Program-made: the position numbers and the translations under genes
From: Oceanococcus sp. HetDA_MAG_MS8
Lineage (GTDB): Bacteria; Pseudomonadota; Gammaproteobacteria; Nevskiales; Oceanococcaceae
Length of the DNA stretch: 64,000 nt
Reading direction: 5' to 3'
Assembly (NCBI GenBank): GCA_019192445.1
Contig: JAHCMK010000005.1
Coordinates: forward strand, 62,001 to 126,000
Notes under the pieces: model-generated
Told to the model about the DNA's origin: nothing
Database searches by the model: none
Seen by the model: only the letters and a program-made list of their open reading frames with translations
Part shown: piece after piece, positions 44,816-55,020 of the stretch
How the letters are laid out: every line of letters begins with the position of its first letter
How positions within the stretch are numbered: the stretch's first letter is position 1

Positions 44816-47713
44816 ATGGCTGTAACCACCGTACGAGACCTAGCAGAGCAGACCCGTACGCCGGTGGATCGGCTGCTGGCCCAACTGGCAGATGCTGGTG
44901 TCAAGATCGATAACGCGGATGCAGAGATCAACCCCGACCAAAAACGTCAGTGGTTGGAGCATTTGCAAGGGCAGTCTGACCGGCCTTCCCTCAAAGTGGG
45001 TGGCGCGCGCAAGCTCTCCATCAAGCGTAAAGAGCAAAGTGAGCTCAAGGTGACGCCTGGGCGTGGTCAGCGCACTAAGACTATTAACGTGGAGGTGCGC
45101 AAAAAGCGTGTTGTGGTGCAACCGCCACAGCCAGAAGCAGCCCCGGCAGCACCAGAGCCAGTCGCGCAAGAAGAATTGCCGACTGCTCAGGCTGAGCCAG
45201 ACCAGGACGCAAAGGTTGCGGCGACTCAGGACACAGCCAAGCCAGCACCAAAGCAGGAGGCTACGGCGCAGGCCAAACCCGAGCCCAAGGCAGATGCTGA
45301 TAAAGCACCGGTAGAAGAGCAAAGCGCGCCTGCTGAGGCGGCCGCGCCGTCCGAGGACGAAGCGAAGCCTGCTGCCGAAGAAGAGGCCAAGGTCGAAGTG
45401 AAAGAGCCGGCTGCCCCGGCTGAAGCTGTTGCTGAAGAGCCTGAGGCTGAGCCTGAAGCTGCCGCGAAGAGTGAATCAGCCGCTGTGGATGAGGCCAAGC
45501 CAGAGAAGCAGCCCCAGCCTGCGGAACAACCCGCGAAGGCTGCTGATGAGCCCGAGCAGGACGCGGCCAAAGCGGCTGAAGCGGCGAAGTCTGCAGAGGC
45601 CACGCCGGCCGATGAAACCAATGCTGCTCCCGATGCCGGCGAAGATCCAAAGTTACGCACAGAAGTGAGTTCGCTGCGTAAGCGCGTTCTCGAGAATTTA
45701 AGGCGTGCCAAGGAGCAAGAGGCGGGCCTGACCAAGGCTAAAGAAGAGCTGGAACGCGAGAAGACCAAAGCGGGCAAGTTGGCGAAGGCCAAGGCGCGCG
45801 CCGGTGGTCGGCGTGGTGCGAATGAACAGCTGCATGTGGCTGCGGACAAACGTGGCCGGCGCCGCAAGGGCGGCCGCCGTAACGACAATGTCAAAGTCGA
45901 AACCACGCACAAGTTCGAGCGTCCAACAGCGCCGGTGGTGCGCGAGGTAGAAGTCCACGAGAACATGACCGTGGGTGATCTGGCTTCTGCCTTGGCGGTC
46001 AAGGCTGGCGAGCTCATTAAAGTGCTGATGGGTATGGGCGTCATGGCCACCATCAACCAAACCTTAGATACGGATACCGCTCAGCTCGTGGTTGAGGAAA
46101 TGGGTCATACGGTGAAGCGTGTGGCCAGCCAAGACCGGGAAGAAGAACTGCTAGAAGAGCTCAAGGTCGAAGATGCGACGGATCTGGTTGGGCGTGCACC
46201 GGTGGTCACCATCATGGGGCATGTCGACCACGGTAAAACCACCTTGTTGGATTACATCCGTAAGGCCCGAGTGGCCCAGGGTGAGGCCGGTGGCATTACC
46301 CAGCATATTGGCGCTTACCGCGTCCAAGCGGGTGACGGTACCGTGACCTTCCTCGATACACCGGGTCACGCGGCATTCACCCGCATGCGTGCCCGCGGCG
46401 CGGCCGTGACTGATGTGGTGATTTTGGTGGTTGCGGCAGATGACTCTGTTATGCCCCAAACCCGTGAAGCCGTTGATCACGCGCGCGCTGCGGGTGTTCC
46501 GATTGTGGTCGCGATGACCAAAATCGACAAAGAGAACTCCGACCCCGACCGGGTGAAGAATGATCTGTCCAAGCTGGAGCTCATTCCTGAGGATTGGGGG
46601 GGTGATAGCCCCTTCATCGGTGTCTCAGGCATCACTGGTGAGGGTGTAGACGAGCTGCTGGAAACCGTGGCCTTGCAAGCCGAGATTCTTGAGCTCAAGG
46701 CACGTGCTGACGGTCCTGCCGAAGGCGTTGTGGTGGAATCATCCATTGAGCGTGGGCGCGGTAGTGTAGCGACCGTGCTGGTTCGCAGCGGCACTCTGCG
46801 TAAAGGCGATCAGATCCTCGCAGGCCAATATTTTGGCCGGGTGCGTGCGCTGTTTGATGACCAAGGCAAGCCAGCCACGGAGGCCGGCCCTGCAACACCT
46901 GTGCGTGTACTGGGCTTGGATGGCACCCCGGATGCTGGCGATGAAGTATTGGTGGTGTCTGACGAGCGCAAGGCCAAAGAACTGGCCGAGGTTCGCGCCG
47001 CCAAGCTGAAGGAGTCGCGTGCACGCTCCAATGAGCGACGTTTGGCTGGGGATTGGACGCAGCAGCTCAGCCAAGACGAGGCTCGGGTGCTCAACATCGT
47101 GCTTAAGGGCGATGTTCAAGGCAGCGTGGAAGCGCTCATTGATTCCCTGACCAAGTTGTCCACGGATGAAGTGTCCATCAAAGTGGTTGGTGCAGGCGTG
47201 GGCGGCATTTCCGAATCGGATGTGGACTTGTCTCATGCCTCGGAAGCGCTGCTGGTGGGCTTCAATACCCGTGCTGATGCTGTCGCTCGTCGCCGGGCAG
47301 GTGAGCTCGGCATAGAACCACGTTATTACTCGGTCATTTATGACCTGATTAATGACGTTCGCGATGCAGCCTCCGGTCTACTGGGCACCGAAACTGCCGA
47401 GAAGATTGTTGGCGTGGCGATGGTTCGCGATGTTTTCCGCTCTTCCAAATTCGGCGCGGTCGCCGGCTGTTTGGTCGAAGAAGGTTCGGTACGCCGCGGC
47501 TTGCCAATTCGTGTGCTGCGCGACAATGTCGTTATCTTCGAAGGCGAATTGGAATCGCTTCGCCGCCATAAGGACGACGTCAATCGGGTGGAATCCGGCA
47601 CGGAGTGTGGGATTGCGGTGAAGAACTACAACGACGTTCATGAGAACGACCGCATCGAATGCTTCGAGCGTGTTGAAGTGAAGCGCACTCTGGAAGAGTC
47701 AGCCGAGGCGTGA
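44816..47713 (+). CDS. infB: Translation initiation factor IF-2
   Basis: A 965-residue GTPase that places initiator tRNA on the ribosome. An N-terminal IF2_N domain ([19 protein letters not shown]) is followed by a long Ala/Glu/Lys/Pro-rich stretch (about 90-290), a basic Arg/Gly/Lys-rich stretch, and the G domain from about 465: [12 protein letters not shown] (G1), DTPGHAAF (G3), TKIDKENSD (G4). Domains II to IV complete the protein. It is somewhat longer than the E. coli form (890) because of the low-complexity linker. The last four bases overlap rbfA. Confidence 0.97.
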   Translation: MAVTTVRDLAEQTRTPVDRLLAQLADAGVKIDNADAEINPDQKRQWLEHLQGQSDRPSLKVGGARKLSIKRKEQSELKVTPGRGQRTKTINVEVRKKRVVVQPPQPEAAPAAPEPVAQEELPTAQAEPDQDAKVAATQDTAKPAPKQEATAQAKPEPKADADKAPVEEQSAPAEAAAPSEDEAKPAAEEEAKVEVKEPAAPAEAVAEEPEAEPEAAAKSESAAVDEAKPEKQPQPAEQPAKAADEPEQDAAKAAEAAKSAEATPADETNAAPDAGEDPKLRTEVSSLRKRVLENLRRAKEQEAGLTKAKEELEREKTKAGKLAKAKARAGGRRGANEQLHVAADKRGRRRKGGRRNDNVKVETTHKFERPTAPVVREVEVHENMTVGDLASALAVKAGELIKVLMGMGVMATINQTLDTDTAQLVVEEMGHTVKRVASQDREEELLEELKVEDATDLVGRAPVVTIMGHVDHGKTTLLDYIRKARVAQGEAGGITQHIGAYRVQAGDGTVTFLDTPGHAAFTRMRARGAAVTDVVILVVAADDSVMPQTREAVDHARAAGVPIVVAMTKIDKENSDPDRVKNDLSKLELIPEDWGGDSPFIGVSGITGEGVDELLETVALQAEILELKARADGPAEGVVVESSIERGRGSVATVLVRSGTLRKGDQILAGQYFGRVRALFDDQGKPATEAGPATPVRVLGLDGTPDAGDEVLVVSDERKAKELAEVRAAKLKESRARSNERRLAGDWTQQLSQDEARVLNIVLKGDVQGSVEALIDSLTKLSTDEVSIKVVGAGVGGISESDVDLSHASEALLVGFNTRADAVARRRAGELGIEPRYYSVIYDLINDVRDAASGLLGTETAEKIVGVAMVRDVFRSSKFGAVAGCLVEEGSVRRGLPIRVLRDNVVIFEGELESLRRHKDDVNRVESGTECGIAVKNYNDVHENDRIECFERVEVKRTLEESAEA

Positions 47714-48099
47714 AGCATTCTGGAGGCGGGCGGCCGCGGCGGTTTGCCGAAGAGCTCCAACGTTCTTTGGCGATGATCCTACAGCGTGGGGTGGGTGATC
47801 CCCGCCTCACGCTGCTGACCATTACGGAAATTGACGTCAGTCCGGACTTCGCCAATGCAACGGTTCGGGTCAGCCACTTAGACCCAAACGCCGACTTGGA
47901 CGAAGCTGTAGAGGCCTTACGCAAGGCGGGAAGTCATTTGCGTCACGAGTTGGCCCAGCAAGTGCACGCGCGGCGTGTGCCACGATTGCATTTCGTCGCC
48001 GATCGACTGCAAGAAAAGGCCTTCGCCCTCGAGGCCAAACTTCGAGCAAGTCGGGCGCAGTCTCCTGCCGATCCTCAGGACCCGACGGACCCCGAATGA
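47710..48099 (+). CDS. rbfA: Ribosome-binding factor A
   Basis: A 129-residue cold-adaptation and 16S rRNA maturation factor with the KH-like fold ([39 protein letters not shown]). The start is a GTG overlapping the infB stop (GTGA). The stop overlaps the truB start (ATGA). Confidence 0.94.
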   Translation: MKHSGGGRPRRFAEELQRSLAMILQRGVGDPRLTLLTITEIDVSPDFANATVRVSHLDPNADLDEAVEALRKAGSHLRHELAQQVHARRVPRLHFVADRLQEKAFALEAKLRASRAQSPADPQDPTDPE

Positions 48100-49046
48100 G
48101 CCGTCGGCGCCGCGGAGACGATATCTGCGGGCTGGTCATACTTGATAAGCCTGCGGGAGTCAGCTCAAACCATGCACTGCAAACAGTGCGCCGGGCTCTG
48201 AACGCGCGCAAAGCTGGGCATGGCGGCAGTTTGGACCCCTTGGCCGAAGGCTTGCTGCCCATTCTTTTGGGCGACGCAACTAAGCTCAGCGCGTACTCGC
48301 TAGAAGGGGATAAGACCTACGAGTTCGTCATGGAGTTTGGGCGGCGGACAAGTACCGGCGATCTGGACGGCGAAACCGTTGAGGTTCAACAAGCGCCGCC
48401 TCCTTCCGATGCCGAGCTGGCGCGTGCAATCGCTCACTTTCAGGGGGCGCAAGAACAGATTCCGCCGATGTATAGCGCGCTGAAGCGGGACGGAACGCCT
48501 CTGTATGAACTGGCTCGTGCCGGTCAGGAAGTGGACCGCGAAGCGCGCTCAATACATGTGTATGAATTGAGCCTGCTGCATCGTGATGGCGCCCAAGCCA
48601 AGTTGAGGGCCCGTGTGAGCAAGGGGACTTACATTCGGACCTTGGCGGAAGATATCGCCAGATACTGCGGGCACTGCGCCCATCTATCGGGCCTGCGTCG
48701 TACAGCAGTGGCAGGTTTGCCTGAGCAGATGGTGGCCCTGGATGCTTTTACTCAGCAGGGCCCAGACGCACTAAGACGCCTGGTGCTGTCGGTAGGGCAG
48801 GGCTGGCCGCATTTGCCGCGTGTACACATTGGCATCGACGCTGAGGCGGACTTTGGGCATGGCCGCAGCGTGCTACTGCCCGTAGATTCGTCTGCGCGGC
48901 CCAATCAGACTGCGCTCATACTGAGTGCATCGGGGCGTGTGCTGGGTACTGCGCGCGTGGAGGGCCAAGTGTTGGCTCCAGAGCGAGTGTTCTCAGCTGA
49001 GGCTTGGCAGGCGCCACTAGCCTCAGGGTCTAAAGCCGGGCTATAA
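48096..49046 (+). CDS. truB: tRNA pseudouridine(55) synthase TruB
   Basis: A 316-residue enzyme that makes pseudouridine 55 in tRNA. The catalytic motif GGSLDPLAEGLLPI contains the aspartate nucleophile, and KTYEFVMEFGRRTSTGDLDG is the second conserved block. Domain order and length match the E. coli protein. The stop codon TAA lies inside a TATAAT box that can serve rpsO. Confidence 0.96.
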   Translation: MSRRRRGDDICGLVILDKPAGVSSNHALQTVRRALNARKAGHGGSLDPLAEGLLPILLGDATKLSAYSLEGDKTYEFVMEFGRRTSTGDLDGETVEVQQAPPPSDAELARAIAHFQGAQEQIPPMYSALKRDGTPLYELARAGQEVDREARSIHVYELSLLHRDGAQAKLRARVSKGTYIRTLAEDIARYCGHCAHLSGLRRTAVAGLPEQMVALDAFTQQGPDALRRLVLSVGQGWPHLPRVHIGIDAEADFGHGRSVLLPVDSSARPNQTALILSASGRVLGTARVEGQVLAPERVFSAEAWQAPLASGSKAGL

Positions 49047-49047
49047 T
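49042..49047 (+). promoter_or_regulatory. -10 box of a likely rpsO promoter
   Basis: A perfect TATAAT overlaps the truB stop codon. The corresponding -35 region (about 49019-49024, TAGCCTC) is weak, so the promoter is suggested by the -10 box and by gene position. Confidence 0.45.
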
Positions 49048-49114
49048 GCGAGGCTAATCGACCAATCTAATTGCTGAGCTCCAGCAAGATAGAGGTCATC
49101 ATCATTATTGTCAT

Positions 49115-49146
49115 GGTTAGATTCGGTGAATTGAGCTGGGCTAACC
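49115..49146 (+). promoter_or_regulatory. Structured leader of rpsO, possible S15 autoregulatory site
   Basis: GGTTAG (49115-49120) pairs with CTAACC (49141-49146) around a smaller ATTC/GAAT stem, ending 20 bases before the start codon. S15 represses its own mRNA in E. coli through a leader structure of another sequence; this is only a candidate. Confidence 0.4.
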
Positions 49147-49166
49147 CATTTTGGAGTGTAGGTTAC

Positions 49167-49436
49167 ATGGCATTGTCCGCCACCAATAAAAGCGACTTGA
49201 TCGCAAAGTATTCGCGTAGCAACGGTGATACCGGCTCGCCCGAAGTTCAAGTTGCCCTGCTGTCTGCCCGCATTAACGAGCTGACCCCGCACTTCGCAAA
49301 CAACAAGAAGGATCACCACAGTCGCCGCGGATTGCTGCGTATGGTGAATCGTCGGCGCAAGCTGTTGGATTACTTGAAGCGTAAAGACCTCACGCGCTAC
49401 CAAGAGCTAATTCAAAGCTTAGGCCTGCGCCGCTAA
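49167..49436 (+). CDS. rpsO: 30S ribosomal protein S15
   Basis: An 89-residue protein with the complete S15 pattern ([18 protein letters not shown], THHxxH-like [25 protein letters not shown]). The ATG at 49167 behind GGAG matches the standard length; the open frame upstream to 49071 is leader. Confidence 0.97.
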   Translation: MALSATNKSDLIAKYSRSNGDTGSPEVQVALLSARINELTPHFANNKKDHHSRRGLLRMVNRRRKLLDYLKRKDLTRYQELIQSLGLRR

Positions 49437-49454
49437 GGTCATTGAGAGAGTTTT

Positions 49455-49485
49455 CAAACCCCCGCATTCGCGGGGGTTTGTGTTT
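49455..49485 (+). terminator. Terminator/processing hairpin between rpsO and pnp
   Basis: CAAACCCCCGC-ATTC-GCGGGGGTTTG is a perfect 11-base stem followed by TGTTTG. It can end rpsO transcripts; partial read-through would supply pnp. Confidence 0.85.
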
Positions 49486-49516
49486 GTTCAGTTGGAAATA
49501 GGTACGGAAGAGATAA

Positions 49517-51619
49517 GTGCAAGCCACCATTAAGGAATTCCCGTTCGGCGACCATACGGTTCGTTTGGAAACGGGCAAAATCGCCCGCCAGGCAACGGGC
49601 GCTGTACTCGTCAGCATGGGCGAGACCGCTGTTTTGGTCACCGCGGTTGGACGTAAGGACGTCAAGCCAGGTCAAGACTTTTTCCCGCTCACGGTGAACT
49701 ACCAAGAGCGGTTTTATGCTGGCGGGCGGATCCCCGGTGGCTTTTTCAAACGTGAAGGTCGTCCAACCGAGAAGGAAACACTCACTTCTCGATTAATCGA
49801 TCGTCCCCTGCGGCCTTTGTTCCCTAAGGGCTTCATGAACGAGGTTCAGGTCATCGCTACGGTGATGTCCTTAGATCCTGAAATCGATCCTGATATTCCC
49901 GCCATGATTGGCGCCTCAGCTGCCTTGGCTATTTCAGGCTTGCCCTTCCAAGGGCCTATCGGTGGTGCGCGGGTTGGGTTCGCCAATGGCGAGTACATGC
50001 TCAACCCCAGTCGCACGCAGCTTGCTGAGTCCGAGCTGGATTTGGTGGTTGCCGGAACCAAAGATGCCATCTTGATGGTGGAGTCCGAGGCCAAAGTTCT
50101 GAGCGAGGAGCAAATGCTCGGGGCAGTGCTATTCGGGCATGAAGCCATGCAGGTGGTGATCGACACCATCAATGAGCTAGTTGCCGAAGTCGGCAAGCCC
50201 AAGTGGGAGTTTGAACCCGCTGCTGAAGATGTAGACCTTAAAGCCAAGGTTGAACAAGCGCTGGGCGACAAGCTCTCGCAGGCCTATGCGAATCGCGATA
50301 AACAGGAACGCCAAGCGGCGTTGTCTGCTGTTCGCGAAGGTCTGGTTGAGGCTCTGTGCTCTGGTGATGAGCCTGAGTATGACGCCGGCGCAGTTCTAGG
50401 CACCTTTGCCAAGCTGGAAAAGGCCTTTGTGCGCAGCCAGATTCTTGAAGGCCAGCCGCGTATTGATGGCCGCGACACGCGTACCGTCCGGCCTATCAAT
50501 GTAGAAGTGGGCGTTCTACCGCGTGCGCATGGGTCGGCCCTGTTTACTCGTGGTGAAACCCAGGCCATCGTCGCCGTTACATTGGGGACGGGCCGCGACG
50601 CTCAGCTCATCGATGCGGTGGAGGGTGAGTACAAAGACAGCTTCATGCTGCATTACAACTTCCCGCCTTACTGCGTTGGCGAAGCTGGCTTCATGGGTGG
50701 ACCTAAGCGCCGTGAAATTGGTCATGGTCGTTTGGCTCGCCGCGGTATTGCGGCCTCTTTGCCAGCGCTGGATAGCGGTGAGTTCCCCTACACCCTGCGC
50801 GTGGTGAGTGAAATTACCGAGTCCAATGGCTCCAGCTCCATGGCCAGTGTCTGCGGTACTAGCTTGGCACTGATGGATGCCGGCGTGCCGGTCAAAGCAC
50901 CGGTGGCTGGTGTCGCTATGGGCTTAATCCTGGAAGGCAATCGCTTCGCGGTCCTCACCGACATCCTGGGTGACGAAGATCACCTCGGCGATATGGACTT
51001 CAAAGTGGCGGGTACCGCAGAAGGTGTGACTGCTCTGCAGATGGACATCAAGGTCGCCGGTATTACCCGTCAGATCATGGAGCAGGCCTTGTCTCAGGCA
51101 CGCGAAGGCCGCCTGCACATCCTCAATGAAATGGCCAGTGCTATTGATGCACCTCGCGAAGCCATGTCGGATTATGCGCCGCGGATTACCACGATCAAGA
51201 TTGATCCAGATCGCATCCGCGACGTGATCGGCAAAGGTGGGGCGACCATTCGCTCTATCACCGAAGAAACCGGCACCACGATCGACATCGACGACGATGG
51301 CACGATCCGTGTTGCTGCGGTCGATGGTCGCGCAGCCGATGCAGCCATCAAGCGTATTGACGAGCTCACCAAAGATATCGAGGTGGGTGCAGTCTACGAG
51401 GGTAAAGTGGCCCGGATTATGGACTTCGGTGCTTTTGTGACGCTGATGCCTGGTAAAGATGGCTTAGTGCACATTTCACAGATTTCCAACGAGCGTGTGG
51501 ATAACGTGTCCTCGGTGTTGTCCGAAGGTGAAGTTGTCCGAGTCAAGGTGCTAGAAATCGACAAACAAGGCCGAGTTCGGCTGTCGATGAAGGCGCTTCT
51601 GGAGGAGCAGCAGGACTAA
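49517..51619 (+). CDS. pnp: Polynucleotide phosphorylase
   Basis: A 700-residue 3'-5' phosphorolytic exoribonuclease of the RNA degradosome. Two RNase PH-like domains (residues about 1-220 and 310-550; [40 protein letters not shown]) are followed by a KH domain ([17 protein letters not shown]) and an S1 domain ([20 protein letters not shown]). The start is a GTG at 49517 behind GGAAGAGA. Full length. Confidence 0.97.
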   Translation: MQATIKEFPFGDHTVRLETGKIARQATGAVLVSMGETAVLVTAVGRKDVKPGQDFFPLTVNYQERFYAGGRIPGGFFKREGRPTEKETLTSRLIDRPLRPLFPKGFMNEVQVIATVMSLDPEIDPDIPAMIGASAALAISGLPFQGPIGGARVGFANGEYMLNPSRTQLAESELDLVVAGTKDAILMVESEAKVLSEEQMLGAVLFGHEAMQVVIDTINELVAEVGKPKWEFEPAAEDVDLKAKVEQALGDKLSQAYANRDKQERQAALSAVREGLVEALCSGDEPEYDAGAVLGTFAKLEKAFVRSQILEGQPRIDGRDTRTVRPINVEVGVLPRAHGSALFTRGETQAIVAVTLGTGRDAQLIDAVEGEYKDSFMLHYNFPPYCVGEAGFMGGPKRREIGHGRLARRGIAASLPALDSGEFPYTLRVVSEITESNGSSSMASVCGTSLALMDAGVPVKAPVAGVAMGLILEGNRFAVLTDILGDEDHLGDMDFKVAGTAEGVTALQMDIKVAGITRQIMEQALSQAREGRLHILNEMASAIDAPREAMSDYAPRITTIKIDPDRIRDVIGKGGATIRSITEETGTTIDIDDDGTIRVAAVDGRAADAAIKRIDELTKDIEVGAVYEGKVARIMDFGAFVTLMPGKDGLVHISQISNERVDNVSSVLSEGEVVRVKVLEIDKQGRVRLSMKALLEEQQD

Positions 51620-51667
51620 GTCTATGTTGGCATCTATGCCAAGATAGTGAAGATCTGCAAGGAAAAG

Positions 51668-51692
51668 ACCCCGCTCTGCGGGGTTTTTTTTT
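51668..51692 (+). terminator. Rho-independent terminator of pnp
   Basis: ACCCCGC-TCT-GCGGGGT followed by a long T-run. Confidence 0.93.
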
Positions 51693-51859
51693 GGGTTCGT
51701 CGCGGAAGCAATGTGGCGTGCTGCGGGCATGGCTCGGTGGCGCTCAGAAAAGCCAGAGCTCACTCGAAAATGGCCGTACTCAACCGCGCAGAAAAATTGC
51801 CCTTGCATAACGCGGTGAAAGCCCCCGTGCAGCTGACCAAAGATAGCGCGCATTAAAAA

Positions 51860-51880
51860 ACCCCCGGGGTTGCCGGGGGT
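51860..51880 (-). terminator. Terminator of the small RNA candidate
   Basis: On the minus strand ACCCCCGG-CAACC-CCGGGGGT is followed by TTTTTT. No protein gene on that strand ends here, which is what points to an RNA gene. Confidence 0.88.
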
Positions 51881-51924
51881 CAAGGTGCGAGAAAGACTTT
51901 GCGTCTTTCTGGAGGAGACTCGGT

Positions 51925-51969
51925 TTAACGTGCAACCCTGTGGTTCACGTCGTATGAGTATTTACTCAT
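51925..51969 (-). CDS. Possible 14-residue leader or small ORF
   Basis: ATG at 51969 to TAA at 51925 encodes MSKYSYDVNHRVAR. There is no ribosome site in front of it, and it coincides with the two first hairpins, so it may be accidental. Confidence 0.2.
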   Translation of the reverse strand: MSKYSYDVNHRVAR

Positions 51970-51979
51970 GTTGCGGTGC

Positions 51980-52008
51980 AGTATAAACAGGTTTTGTGCA
52001 GTGCGCAA
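51980..52008 (-). promoter_or_regulatory. Promoter of the small RNA candidate
   Basis: On the minus strand TTGCGC (52008-52003), 17 bases, TATACT (51985-51980). Confidence 0.72.
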
Positions 52009-52325
52009 GTGCAGCGCAGCAAAAAACACGTGTTCACAAATGCTCTGGACGCTGGCGATATAGGCCTAAGCAAGAATGGCGCAACGCAGTCCCGCGCCCC
52101 TCATGCAGCCCAGAAATTCGAGGTGAATCAACATTTTCGCCTTATGCACAGTGCGTCATGGCTTGCCTCGCTATGCTGCAGAGCGGCACAGAAATGTGAC
52201 ACTATTCTTCAACGTTGCGTCAGACCATGGTCGCAGGTGTCAAATACGTTAAGGACGTGTTTGGCAACTGTTCCGGCGCGAAATGGCCTCGATGAAGGCT
52301 GCCCAACCCAGGAGACATGACAGGT

Positions 52326-53855
52326 ATGACAACGGCTGCAGCTGTATCGTCCGCGGTGGACGCCCCCCGCATCCCGCTGTTGATTAACGGAGAGTTCCGC
52401 CAATCGCAATCGCAAGATTGGCGTGAGGTCCGGAATCCCGCCACGCAAGAGGTGCTAGCGATGGTGCCTTTCGCCACCGAGGCTGAGCTGGATGAGGCGG
52501 TACGCAGTGCTCAGAAGGCCTTTCAGACCTGGCGCAAAACGCCCATCGGGACGCGTGCGCGAATTTTCTTGAAGTATCAGCAGCTGATTCGTGAGCATAT
52601 GGATGAGCTGGCGCTCATTTTGAGCAAGGAGCAGGGTAAAACGCTACCAGACGCGCAAGGCGATGTTTTTCGGGGCCTAGAAGTCGTTGAGCATGCTGCC
52701 AATATAGGCAGCCTACAAATGGGCGAACGAGCGCACCAGGTCGCCGGCGGTGTCGATACCTACACCATCATGGAGCCGCTGGGCGTATGCGCCGGGATTA
52801 CTCCCTTCAATTTTCCCGCGATGATTCCCTTGTGGATGTATCCCATGGCTATTGCCTGCGGCAACACCTTCGTTCTCAAGCCTTCAGAACAAGACCCCAT
52901 GGTGACCATGCGCCTGGTCGAACTCGCCATCGACGCGGGCATTCCTGCTGGTGTGCTGAACGTGGTTCACGGCGGCGAGACCATCGTTAATGGAATCTGT
53001 GATCACCCATTGATTAAAGCCGTTTCCTTCGTTGGCTCAACGCCGGTTGGCACCCATGTGTACCAGCGGGCCACGCTCAACGGTAAGCGGGCACAGTGCA
53101 TGATGGGGGCGAAGAATCACGCGATAGTTCTGCCCGACGCCCACAGGGAGCAGGCGCTAAATAACCTTGCTGGCGCCGCTTTCGGCGCCGCAGGCCAGCG
53201 CTGTATGGCGGCCTCTGTTGCGGTGATGGTGGGCTCCGCGAAGGAGTGGATCGCTCCCCTGGTTGCCAAGGCCAGGGAGCTTAAGGTGAATGGTGGGCAA
53301 GAGGCAGACACCGACCTAGGACCATTGATCTCGCCTCAAGCTTGCGGTCGCGTGCAGTCCTTGATTGAACGGGGTGTAGAGCAGGGCGCCACATTGGAGC
53401 TGGATGGGCGCGACCTGCAGTTGCCGCCACCCTATGACCAGGGCAACTTTATTGGTCCCACGATCTTCTCCGGGGTGAAGCCTGGAATGGATATATACGA
53501 CCGAGAAATTTTTGGCCCGGTTTTGGTGATCTGCGAAGTGGAATCATTGGATGACGCTATTGCACTCATCAATGCCAACCCCAATGGCAACGGGGTTGCC
53601 ATCTTTACCCAGTCTGGTGCGGCAGCGCGTAAGTTCCAAGACGAAATCGACGTCGGGCAGGTGGGCATCAATGTTCCCATTCCTGTGCCAGTTCCGCTGT
53701 TCTCCTTTACGGGGTCGCGGGGCTCGAAGTTGGGCGATCTGGGCCCTTATGGCAAGCAGGTGATCTTGTTTTACACCCAAACCAAAACCGTCACGGAGCG
53801 CTGGTTTGATGACGAAGCCAGCACGGGAGTAAACACCACCATTAGCCTGCGCTAA
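52326..53855 (+). CDS. mmsA: CoA-acylating methylmalonate-semialdehyde dehydrogenase
   Basis: A 509-residue aldehyde dehydrogenase that turns methylmalonate semialdehyde into propionyl-CoA. [20 protein letters not shown] and [20 protein letters not shown] are strongly MmsA-like, and the catalytic cysteine is Cys293 in [10 protein letters not shown]. The ATG at 52326 is preferred because AGGAG lies 11 bases before it; the ATG at 52317 is only 2 bases behind that site. It heads the valine operon; the next gene follows after 4 bases. No clear promoter is seen in the 300 bases upstream. Confidence 0.94.
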   Translation: MTTAAAVSSAVDAPRIPLLINGEFRQSQSQDWREVRNPATQEVLAMVPFATEAELDEAVRSAQKAFQTWRKTPIGTRARIFLKYQQLIREHMDELALILSKEQGKTLPDAQGDVFRGLEVVEHAANIGSLQMGERAHQVAGGVDTYTIMEPLGVCAGITPFNFPAMIPLWMYPMAIACGNTFVLKPSEQDPMVTMRLVELAIDAGIPAGVLNVVHGGETIVNGICDHPLIKAVSFVGSTPVGTHVYQRATLNGKRAQCMMGAKNHAIVLPDAHREQALNNLAGAAFGAAGQRCMAASVAVMVGSAKEWIAPLVAKARELKVNGGQEADTDLGPLISPQACGRVQSLIERGVEQGATLELDGRDLQLPPPYDQGNFIGPTIFSGVKPGMDIYDREIFGPVLVICEVESLDDAIALINANPNGNGVAIFTQSGAAARKFQDEIDVGQVGINVPIPVPVPLFSFTGSRGSKLGDLGPYGKQVILFYTQTKTVTERWFDDEASTGVNTTISLR

Positions 53856-53859
53856 GGCC

Positions 53860-55020
53860 ATGAATTTCGAACTATCTGATGATCAGCGCGCGTTTCAGGA
53901 TGCGGCGCGCAACTTTGCCCGCAAGGAGTTCGAGCCGCATGCCGCGCGTTGGGATGAGCAGTCCATCTTCCCGCGGGAGGCCATTGCGCAGGCCGGTGCC
54001 ATGGGCTTTTGTGGGCTGTATACCAGCACCAGCCATGGTGGCATGGGATTGTCGCGCCTGGATGCCCATCTCATTTTTGAAGAGCTGGCACGCTACGACC
54101 CTTCCACCACAGCGTTTATCACCATCCACAATATGGCCACATGGATGGTGTCTCAGTGGGCCCAAGCAGAGTTCGCCCAGGAGTTGGTGCCGAGTCTGGC
54201 GAGTGGGGAATTACTCGCGTCTTATTGCCTTACCGAACCGAACGCCGGATCAGATGCCGCTTCGTTGAGGACGCGCGCTGAGGTTGATGGCGATGATTAC
54301 CTCATTACCGGGAATAAGGTGTTCATTTCCGGTGCGGGGGCGACCAACTGGTTAGTGGTCATGGCCAGAACCAGCGATGATGGCGCTCGCGGTATCTCCG
54401 CATTTGCCGTGGATGCCCAAAGTGCGGGTATCGAATACGGCAAGAAGGAGGCCAAGCTGGGCTGGAATAGTCAGCCTACACGTGCCATCGCCTTCAATCG
54501 GGTGCGGGTACCAGCGCGTCAGCGTCTTGGTGAGGAAGGCGATGGCTTCAAGATCGCCATGAGAGGGCTGGATGGTGGCCGTATTAACATCGCCACATGC
54601 TCTTTAGGCGCTGCTCAAGGTGCACTGCAGACCGCCCTGGACTATGTCCGCAGCCGTAAACAATTCGGTCAAGAATTAGCCCAGTTTCAATCGGTGCAAT
54701 ATAAATTGGCCGATATGCTCACAGAGCTAGTGGCAGCGCGTCAGATGGTTCGCCTAGCGGCGGCTAAGTTGGATGCCTCCGCAGCGGAGGCCCGTGTGTA
54801 TTGCGCCATGGCGAAACGCTTTGCAACCGATGTGGGTTTCACGGTGTGCAATGAGGCCTTGCAACTCCATGGCGGTTATGGATACATCAAAGAGTACCCC
54901 CTAGAACGCCTGCTGCGGGATGTGCGAGTGCACCAAATTTTGGAGGGTACCAATGAGATCATGCGTCTTATTGTTGGCCGCCATGCCCTGGATCAAGACA
55001 ACCTGGATGGATTCGTATGA
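53860..55020 (+). CDS. Acyl-CoA dehydrogenase, probable isobutyryl-CoA dehydrogenase
   Basis: A 386-residue FAD enzyme. The FAD/substrate motifs CLTEPNAGSDAASLRT and FISGAGATN are present, and the catalytic base is Glu362 in LEGTNEIMR. Its place directly behind mmsA and before the hydratase and hydrolase identifies isobutyryl-CoA as the likely substrate (methacrylyl-CoA product). Overlaps the next gene by ATGA. Confidence 0.88.
   Translation: MNFELSDDQRAFQDAARNFARKEFEPHAARWDEQSIFPREAIAQAGAMGFCGLYTSTSHGGMGLSRLDAHLIFEELARYDPSTTAFITIHNMATWMVSQWAQAEFAQELVPSLASGELLASYCLTEPNAGSDAASLRTRAEVDGDDYLITGNKVFISGAGATNWLVVMARTSDDGARGISAFAVDAQSAGIEYGKKEAKLGWNSQPTRAIAFNRVRVPARQRLGEEGDGFKIAMRGLDGGRINIATCSLGAAQGALQTALDYVRSRKQFGQELAQFQSVQYKLADMLTELVAARQMVRLAAAKLDASAAEARVYCAMAKRFATDVGFTVCNEALQLHGGYGYIKEYPLERLLRDVRVHQILEGTNEIMRLIVGRHALDQDNLDGFV

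Larger units (their letters stand above)
51855..51973 (-). ncRNA. Candidate small RNA of about 119 nt
   Basis: On the minus strand a near-consensus promoter (51980-52008) is followed by four consecutive hairpins and a rho-independent terminator. The hairpins are 51954-51969 (ATGAG/CTCAT), 51928-51950 (ACGTG plus AACC arms, one bulge), 51891-51909 (GAAAGAC/GTCTTTC) and the terminator 51860-51880 with a six-T tail. The start near 51973 is inferred from the -10 box. I do not recognise the family. A 14-codon open frame (51925-51969) lies inside. Confidence 0.65.

Noticed and set aside
51976-52320. Open frame on the plus strand in front of mmsA
   Set aside because: No ribosome site or protein pattern; overlaps the small RNA promoter region on the other strand.
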